From a virus, in the IMG/VR virus record IMGVR_UViG_3300025316_000046, positions 1 through 34,341 of that record: a DNA stretch of 34,341 nt, one strand, 5' to 3'. Shown here piece by piece: positions 30,237 through 34,341 of the stretch. The notes under the pieces were generated by a model. It was not told the origin of the DNA. It saw only the letters and a program-made list of their open reading frames with translations, and ran no database searches. Position 1 is the stretch's first letter; each line of letters opens with the position of its first letter. Made by a program: the position numbers and the translations under genes.

Positions 30237-31321
30237 TGTGCGGAATAATCTCAGTAAACAGGTACGATACCCTTCCAGCACGGAAGATGGTCACAAGGCT
30301 GTATCGAAAACAAAAAACGAGAGGCCAAGAGGGATTTGGCTTCGTGTCATTTCGGGCGGGCCAGCTCGAGGAGTTTCGCAAAAGCGAAGAAGAGGGACCG
30401 ATATTAGAGGAATTGAAAAAGACAGTAGGAAACGAAATCCTTTTCCATCATCGCAACCCAACTTCGACGCCAAACTTCTGGGAGACTGCTCACCCCATAC
30501 ATGTTAGCCATGAGAGTTTGAAACATGATTACTACGTTGTCCACAATGGCTCCATCAATGATATAGATAATAAGAAATACCACGATGAACATGTTAAGGC
30601 GGGATTCATATATTCAACCCTAGTCAAAAATCAATGGACTACTTCAAAGGGAAGCGTCTACACGATGGAAAGCAAATGGAATGATAGCGAGATGTTCGCT
30701 ATAGAACTGGCGAAGGACTTAGACAAGGGACAGGCCGGGATTCGACACGTGTGGGGCAAAATAGCTTTCGTATGTATTCAAACCACAAAGGAGGGAGCTC
30801 CTGTTTCAAAGTTCTGGGGCCGGAACTGCGGATCGCCATTAAAAACTTTCTACCACACGAACTTCACATCTGTGACTTCGGAAGGAAAAGGAACCGAGGT
30901 TCCTGTAGATACCTTGTATATCCATGACTACACATCCAATAAGATAACTTCAAAATCTTATTTTGTAGGATATCATTATGAGTACAAGGGGAACTACGAC
31001 CACAATGAAGCGGAATGGGACAAAGATACAAAAACATGGACTACTAAAAAGAAACCGGCCTTAATTGAACAACACGGCAACGGTGTCCTTGATGAAATGT
31101 TCGCCTCCCACTTACCGATTGACCAAGTGGCGATTGAAAAAGAGGAAGCTGATATCAAAAGATTCACCGAGATCGCCGACCAACTTCACGAGGTGAAAAA
31201 GCAACTTGAGGAAGATATAGACGTTGAGGAACGAGGCTACCTTCTCAACCACGCCGCCAACCTTGAAATGATTTTGGATGAAATATCTGCGAGATACCCG
31301 ACCATAAAAGCCTTAGGCTAG
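30236..31321 (+). CDS. Class II glutamine amidotransferase, second copy
   Basis: 361 aa, paralogue of the one at 27827. Motifs: MCGIIS (Cys2), RGQEGFGF at 29-36, HHRNPTST at 71-78, HPI at 86-88, HNG at 103-105, NDSEM at 149-153. A C-terminal coiled coil (about 300-361; VAIEKEEADIKRFTEIADQLHEVKKQLEEDIDVEERGYLLNHAANLEMILDEI) parallels that of the first copy. In the middle an extra segment of about 25 residues (YHYEYKGNYDHNEAEWDKDTKTWTTKKKP) is not in copy one. The start overlaps the amidoligase stop by 1 nt, so both are made together. All key residues are present in both copies, so both should be active. Confidence 0.85.
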   Translation: MCGIISVNRYDTLPARKMVTRLYRKQKTRGQEGFGFVSFRAGQLEEFRKSEEEGPILEELKKTVGNEILFHHRNPTSTPNFWETAHPIHVSHESLKHDYYVVHNGSINDIDNKKYHDEHVKAGFIYSTLVKNQWTTSKGSVYTMESKWNDSEMFAIELAKDLDKGQAGIRHVWGKIAFVCIQTTKEGAPVSKFWGRNCGSPLKTFYHTNFTSVTSEGKGTEVPVDTLYIHDYTSNKITSKSYFVGYHYEYKGNYDHNEAEWDKDTKTWTTKKKPALIEQHGNGVLDEMFASHLPIDQVAIEKEEADIKRFTEIADQLHEVKKQLEEDIDVEERGYLLNHAANLEMILDEISARYPTIKALG

Positions 31322-31324
31322 GCC

Positions 31325-31339
31325 ATTTCTCGGAGAAAT
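31325..31339. promoter_or_regulatory. Palindrome ATTTCTC-G-GAGAAAT after the amidation cassette
   Basis: Perfect 7-bp arms around one base, 3 nt after the stop of the last cassette gene, followed by TTATCCACA (31339-31347), an exact DnaA-box sequence. May be an operator at the cassette edge. Confidence 0.45.
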
Positions 31340-31368
31340 TATCCACATGATACTAACATCTTATCCCC

Positions 31369-31397
31369 TTGATAAAGACAATACTTTATGCTATACT
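31369..31397 (+). promoter_or_regulatory. Promoter for the helix-turn-helix/SSB operon
   Basis: TTGATA (31369-31374), 17-bp spacer, TATACT (31392-31397). Good hexamers and ideal spacing; start about 31404, 23 nt before the ATG. Confidence 0.7.
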
Positions 31398-31426
31398 TAA
31401 TTCGATTACCAGAATAACAAACACAA

Positions 31427-31612
31427 ATGTCGCATTACTTAACAGAAAAAGAGGCGAGAGAAATACCGGAACTAGTTAAAACTCTGACCATTAAGGAAAT
31501 CGCTTCCCACTTCGGTGTCCATGAGCGCTCCATCAACCGATGGATTCAAGTCCTTCGAGCGAAGGGGATCGAAGTTAAAACCAGAGTAGGTCGTCCGCCA
31601 ATACTAAAATGA
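31427..31612 (+). CDS. Small helix-turn-helix protein, 61 aa
   Basis: Residues 13-50 (IPELVKTLTIKEIASHFGVHERSINRWIQVLRAKGIEV) form a homeodomain-like helix-turn-helix of the resolvase/transposase type (TIKEIASHFGVHERSINRWI), followed by a basic RVGRPP AT-hook-like tail. Too short for an enzyme, so a DNA-binding regulator or initiator helper is likely. First gene behind the strong promoter at 31369. Overlaps the next gene by 4 nt. Confidence 0.7.
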   Translation: MSHYLTEKEAREIPELVKTLTIKEIASHFGVHERSINRWIQVLRAKGIEVKTRVGRPPILK

Positions 31613-31839
31613 ATCAATATAAAATTATTGTCGCAAGCTCTGTAGTGGTGGAAGCTTCCACGCCAGACGAAGCTAGGAGGGAGTTCGAGGCCACTCAAGA
31701 GGTTGCAAAGGATGCCGAGCTAGGAGAGGGAATCGTCATGGACTTACTACTTAACAGCGAGATTGTGGCCGTAACTGACTTCAAGATGGAGCATGACGAG
31801 TACGACCAGATATCTCAAGATCCACCTCAACCACTATGA
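31609..31839 (+). CDS. Hypothetical protein, 76 aa
   Basis: Reads NQYKIIVASSVVVEASTPDEARREFEATQEVAKDAELGEGIVMDLLLNSEIVAV: strand, helix, strand layout with an acidic end. The 'VxVEASTPDEARREFE' part resembles small phage proteins of the same layout, function unknown. Coupled to the helix-turn-helix gene by ATGA overlap and to the next gene likewise. Confidence 0.65.
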   Translation: MNQYKIIVASSVVVEASTPDEARREFEATQEVAKDAELGEGIVMDLLLNSEIVAVTDFKMEHDEYDQISQDPPQPL

Positions 31840-32000
31840 ATAAAAAACTCTACTACCAGTGCATGTGTGAGGGAACGTGGAAACACAAGTACAACGAGGC
31901 CATGAACGAAAGGATCGCTAACGAGAACGGATTATCCAACGATAGAACCGCCTACGATGTGGGAGAGGAGCCGAGTAAAACAAACTTCGACCATGACTGA
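31836..32000 (+). CDS. Small protein, 54 aa
   Basis: Starts MNKKLYYQCMCEGTWKHKYN, continues EAMNERIANENGLSNDRTAYDVGEEPSK. Cys 9 and 11 and Trp 15; not enough for a full zinc site. Overlaps the genes on both sides (ATGA at the start, 8 nt at the end), which supports its being translated. Function unknown. Confidence 0.5.
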   Translation: MNKKLYYQCMCEGTWKHKYNEAMNERIANENGLSNDRTAYDVGEEPSKTNFDHD

Positions 32001-32130
32001 ACTACTTAAACCAAATGAGACTGTGTGCGACTATTGCCGAGAGATTATCGAAGAAGAGGAGGCACACGAAATCCATGCAGGAGATGAGAGCGTTACCATG
32101 TGTGAAACGTGCTACGACCATTATCACTAA
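31993..32130 (+). CDS. Small zinc-binding protein, 45 aa
   Basis: Starts MTELLKPNETVCDYCREIIE. CDYC at 12-15 and CETC at 37-40 form a four-Cys zinc knuckle around an acidic helix (EEEEAHEIHAGDES). Overlaps the preceding gene by 8 nt and is 11 nt from the SSB ATG. Small four-Cys proteins next to replication genes often bind nucleic acids; not shown here. Confidence 0.55.
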   Translation: MTELLKPNETVCDYCREIIEEEEAHEIHAGDESVTMCETCYDHYH

Positions 32131-32141
32131 TCATAATTAAC

Positions 32142-32723
32142 ATGCCATTCCTACCAAAGGATTTTTCCGTGCCGTCTACCAGTAACTACATGAAACTGGT
32201 CGAGGGCAAAAATAAGTTCCGTGTCCTATCAGATGCCATCACTGGATGGGAATACTGGACGGTGGACAAGAAGCCGATCAGCTCACGAACCGAGTTTGAG
32301 GAGATGCCGAACAACAACGGCAAGCCGCCCAAGTTCTTCATCGCCTTCGTCGTGTGGAATTACCAAGACGAGAGGGTGCAGATACTGGAAATCACCCAAA
32401 AGACCATCATCACCGCCCTCCAAGTTATGAATGAGGACAGTGATTGGGGCGAGCCTTCCAAGTACGATATCACCGTCAATCGGACGGGTACGACTATGGA
32501 GAATACCGAGTATACCGTTACTCCAAAGGATGCCGAACTTGCACAAGCCATCGGGGAAGCTTACAAAAAGACTTCTATTAACTTGGAAGCCCTGTATGAT
32601 GGGAAAGACCCATTCTCTACAGAAGTACAACCCAACACTGATAAGAATACCCCGGCTTTCTCGGGGAAAAACTACCCAAAGAACGAGAACGAAACTATTA
32701 ACCCATTAGACGTACCTTTTTAA
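32142..32723 (+). CDS. Single-stranded DNA-binding protein, gp32-like
   Basis: 193 aa from the ATG at 32142 (an upstream extension of 11 codons is less likely). Reads MPFLPKDFSVPSTSNYMKLV, then EGKNKFRVLSDAITGWEYWTVDKKPISSRT; the 'YMKLxEGxNKFRVLSxxIxGWEYW' opening is typical of phage SSB-like proteins. Core of strands (FFIAFVVWNYQDERVQILEITQKTIITALQVM) as in an OB fold. C-terminal tail is disordered and ends NPLDVPF, like the acidic/hydrophobic tail tips of SSBs. It should coat ssDNA during replication or recombination. No polymerase or helicase lies in this window. Confidence 0.7.
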   Translation: MPFLPKDFSVPSTSNYMKLVEGKNKFRVLSDAITGWEYWTVDKKPISSRTEFEEMPNNNGKPPKFFIAFVVWNYQDERVQILEITQKTIITALQVMNEDSDWGEPSKYDITVNRTGTTMENTEYTVTPKDAELAQAIGEAYKKTSINLEALYDGKDPFSTEVQPNTDKNTPAFSGKNYPKNENETINPLDVPF

Positions 32724-32732
32724 CAACCTTAC

Positions 32733-32806
32733 TGGGCCGTTCGCAAAGTATGACCTTAGAGACCATACCAACGGCGGTCTGGTTCGGTCCCGAAAGGGAT
32801 AATTAT
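32733..32806 (+). promoter_or_regulatory. Structured leader before the small membrane protein
   Basis: CCGTT...AACGG encloses GTATG...CATAC; alternatively AGACC pairs with GGTCT further on, and the two pairings exclude each other. A CCC-GAAA-GGG tetraloop hairpin follows at about 32789-32798, then AATTATAACTACCATG. Could be a regulatory RNA; it matches no class I know. Confidence 0.3.
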
Positions 32807-32875
32807 AACTACCATGAAAGACTTTTTTGCATCTATGATCGCTATGGCGATAATCGGATTCTTGTTACTGATTGA
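32750..32875 (+). CDS. Possible 41 aa frame overlapping the leader
   Basis: Starts MTLETIPTAVWFGPERDNYN and ends with RILVTD. It is in another frame from the membrane protein that starts at 32814, so at most one of the two is a main gene, unless they overlap. The composition is normal for a real protein. Kept as low confidence. Confidence 0.25.
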   Translation: MTLETIPTAVWFGPERDNYNYHERLFCIYDRYGDNRILVTD

Positions 32876-32951
32876 CGCACCTATCGGTGTGTTCGTTGCG
32901 GTGATGTTTATTGGTTATGGAGCGAGTATAGCGTTATCAAAAAGGGGATAA
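32814..32951 (+). CDS. Small membrane protein, 45 aa (holin-like)
   Basis: Starts MKDFFASMIAMAIIGFLLLI; two hydrophobic stretches (about 7-21 and 24-40) joined by DAPIG and ended by KRG, a pattern of small class II or III holins. Leader AATTATAACTACC, the same type as other plus-strand genes. The lysis enzyme is 6 kb away, so the holin call is only a possibility. Confidence 0.5.
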   Translation: MKDFFASMIAMAIIGFLLLIDAPIGVFVAVMFIGYGASIALSKRG

Positions 32952-32955
32952 AAAC

Positions 32956-33030
32956 ATGAAATACCTCTCATTATTCTCTGGCATCGGAGGGTTGACAGGT
33001 ATAGGTGGATTTGCTAGAATTGAAGCATGA
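32956..33030 (+). pseudogene. 5' fragment of a C5-cytosine methyltransferase gene
   Basis: Reads MKYLSLFSGIGGLTGIGGFA and stops 4 residues later at TGA. It duplicates the start of the intact gene at 33407 (MKYLDLFSGIGGF, motif I) and then repeats the GIGGF part, as if two copies were joined. The stop overlaps the ATG of the HNH gene. It is best explained as the piece left when the HNH gene came in. Confidence 0.75.
32992..33020 (+). promoter_or_regulatory. Promoter inside the methyltransferase fragment, driving the HNH gene
   Basis: TTGACA (32992-32997), 17-bp spacer, TAGAAT (33015-33020), close to ideal. The HNH ATG lies 6 nt downstream, so the transcript would be leaderless. Confidence 0.6.
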
Positions 33031-33410
33031 TAAAAAAAGCTATACAATTATACGAGAAAGGAATGACCCAATCAGAGGTTGCGGCTAAACTTGAAACTAC
33101 GCAAAAAGTTATCTGGAGATTATTCAAAAATGCTGGGTACAAATGTCGAGTGGCTAAAAAGAGAAATCAATTTGGTGAGAATAATTCCTCATGGAAAGGG
33201 GACAGGGCTGGATATAAGGCACTCCATTATCGTTTATATAAAGCAAGGGGTCGTCCTCAAAAATGCGAAGTGTGTGGGTGTTCCAAAAGAAATCGTAGAT
33301 ACCAGTGGGCAAATTTAACAGGAAAATTATCAGACTTAAATGACTACAAGCGAATGTGTGAATCGTGTCACGCCAAGTACGATAAAAAGATTAAAAATAT
33401 AACAAAATGA
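33027..33410 (+). CDS. HNH homing endonuclease
   Basis: 127 aa. N-terminal helix-turn-helix (residues 1-40: ALQLYEKGMTQSEVAAKLETTQKVIWRLFKNAG style, TQSEVAAKLETT as helix-turn-helix), then a linker, then the HNH domain with KCEVCGC (about 79-85), RYQWANLTGKLSDLNDYKRMCESCHAKYD, where CEVC and CESC hold a zinc and the central Asn and His form the nuclease site. The 'YxWANLTG' pattern is that of phage HNH enzymes that spread into neighbouring genes. It sits between a broken start and the intact start of the same methyltransferase and overlaps both (ATGA each). Mobile DNA is the likely interpretation. Confidence 0.8.
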   Translation: MIKKAIQLYEKGMTQSEVAAKLETTQKVIWRLFKNAGYKCRVAKKRNQFGENNSSWKGDRAGYKALHYRLYKARGRPQKCEVCGCSKRNRRYQWANLTGKLSDLNDYKRMCESCHAKYDKKIKNITK

Positions 33411-34341
33411 AGTATCTCGATTTATTTTCAGGAATAGGTGGCTTCACTTTAGGGATACAACAAGCATATGACATGGCTAATCGACACAAAGAACAGGGGC
33501 AAGCCGAGGTGGTACTGGGAACAAAGCATCAGCTTACAGGCGAGTTTATACAAGGAACCCCCACTTGTATTGGTTACTCCGAAATCGACAAGTACGCAAC
33601 ACAAATTTATCAAAAGCACTTCCCCTCATATCACAACTATGGAGACATCACCAAAATCAAAGCCGAAGACCTACCAGAATTTGACCTTATTGTCGGAGGC
33701 TTTCCGTGCCAGAGCTTTTCAATCGCAGGAAAGCGGGGAGGTTTCGCAGATACTAGGGGAACTCTTTTCTTCGACATCGCCAGAATCATTAAAGCTAAAC
33801 AACCTCGCTTACTACTCCTTGAAAACGTCAAAGGGCTTCTATCTCACGACAAAGGCGACACATTCAGAACTATCATCGCAACCCTTGATGAATTGGGGTA
33901 TGACCTCCAATGGCAAGTGCTTAACAGCAAGAATTTCGGCGTCCCCCAGAATCGGGAAAGAGTGTTCATTGTCGGACATCTTAGAGGAACACCCAGACCA
34001 AAAGTATTTCCTATCGGACAGGGTGATAAAGTCGATGATCAGGTTCGAGAAGTCGAAGATAAAGAAGGGGCAAGGTCATCGTGTCTTAATACACGATACA
34101 GCCAGCGATGGACGGACGAGACCTATATCAGAGTGCCAGAAGCCACCAAGAAAGGTTACGCCGAAGCGACCGTCGGCCAATCGATAAATCTGTCAGTCCC
34201 CAATAGCAAGACGAAACGAGGACGAGTAAGCGATGTCGCACAAACAATTGATACTGGTATGCAACAACACACCTTAACAAAAGACATGAAGATTCGCCGC
34301 CTAACTCCTCTTGAATGTGAACGCTTACAAGGTTTTCCCGA
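33407..34341 (+). CDS. DNA C5-cytosine methyltransferase (runs off right edge)
   Basis: 311 residues visible, open at the window edge. Motif I DLFSGIGGF (5-13); motif II-like IGYSEIDKYATQIY; motif IV VGGFPCQSFS with the catalytic Cys; ENVKGLL (motif VI); NSKNFGVPQNRERVFIVG (motif VIII); then a target-recognition region with SQRWTDETYIRVPEATKK and, at the very end, RRLTPLECERLQGFP (motif IX). About 30 extra residues (DMANRHKEQGQAEVVLGTKHQL...) lie between motif I and motif II. It should methylate cytosine in phage or host DNA, probably to avoid restriction; no partner restriction gene is visible. The ATG overlaps the HNH stop. Confidence 0.9.
   Translation, partial: MKYLDLFSGIGGFTLGIQQAYDMANRHKEQGQAEVVLGTKHQLTGEFIQGTPTCIGYSEIDKYATQIYQKHFPSYHNYGDITKIKAEDLPEFDLIVGGFPCQSFSIAGKRGGFADTRGTLFFDIARIIKAKQPRLLLLENVKGLLSHDKGDTFRTIIATLDELGYDLQWQVLNSKNFGVPQNRERVFIVGHLRGTPRPKVFPIGQGDKVDDQVREVEDKEGARSSCLNTRYSQRWTDETYIRVPEATKKGYAEATVGQSINLSVPNSKTKRGRVSDVAQTIDTGMQQHTLTKDMKIRRLTPLECERLQGFP

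Noticed and set aside
32956-33420. Group I intron or intein in the methyltransferase
   Set aside because: The downstream part has its own complete start and motif I, so splicing would duplicate the motif; the HNH gene overlaps both pieces by ATGA and no intron structure was seen.
33468-34187. 239 aa plus-strand frame inside the methyltransferase
   Set aside because: It is in another frame of the true methyltransferase gene, which runs open from 33407 to the edge with all motifs.

Overview
The window is one end-to-end piece of a tailed-phage genome (or a prophage), with no rRNA, tRNA, CRISPR or ordinary host genes visible. Two blocks diverge from a control region at about 24.84-25.12 kb. Everything to the left is on the minus strand and carries packaging, head and tail genes. 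Everything to the right is on the plus strand and carries small early-type genes, a lysis enzyme, a four-gene amidation cassette, a DNA-binding set and a DNA methyltransferase that runs off the right edge. Gene order (terminase, portal, scaffold, major capsid, SU10-type adaptor, nozzle-like protein, ejection-type proteins, fibres) fits a short-tailed (podovirus-like) phage. The leftmost protein has the signal peptide plus 'VGIGTTTPYAK'-type repeats that are typical of surface proteins of Patescibacteria (Parcubacteria), and almost no gene has a Shine-Dalgarno site; a Patescibacteria host is therefore suggested, not proven. TGA, TAA and TAG all act as stops, so no recoding is seen.

Minus strand, in order of transcription (right to left): a small three-gene cassette (unknown 69 aa, a 56 aa single-pass membrane protein, a GroES-like protein); a ribbon-helix-helix regulator whose promoter is covered by TGCAATAC boxes; a Cys-containing 75 aa protein; a GroEL-like chaperonin; a 52 aa zinc-ribbon protein; small and large terminase; an 82 aa protein; a 49 aa basic protein; portal; three more overlapping very basic small proteins; scaffold; major capsid protein; several decoration or head-surface proteins; a long coiled-coil protein; a block of glycine-rich and module-sharing tail proteins; nozzle-like protein; adaptor; two large virion proteins, one with a lysozyme-like N-terminus; and fibres. 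Three sub-operons (portal, capsid, adaptor) start with the same kind of leader: a sigma70-like promoter, a C/A-rich AAGGG segment and a hairpin followed by a U-rich stretch.

Plus strand: small unknown genes separated by gaps that often hold a perfect palindrome, a membrane-anchored lytic transglycosylase, then two tandem pairs of amidoligase plus class II (Cys-nucleophile) glutamine amidotransferase. These four genes are nearly butt-joined and form the most unusual system here: the amidotransferase should release ammonia from glutamine and the amidoligase should use ATP to form an amide on an unknown carboxylate. The second amidoligase carries an extra N-terminal multi-zinc-ribbon region absent from the first. 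Downstream, a new promoter drives a helix-turn-helix protein, three small proteins, a gp32-like single-stranded DNA-binding protein, a small membrane protein, and a C5-cytosine methyltransferase whose start has been duplicated around an inserted HNH endonuclease gene.

Two places (10.8/8.8 kb and 33.0/33.4 kb) show the same scar: a short remnant of a gene's first codons, an inserted block, then the intact gene.
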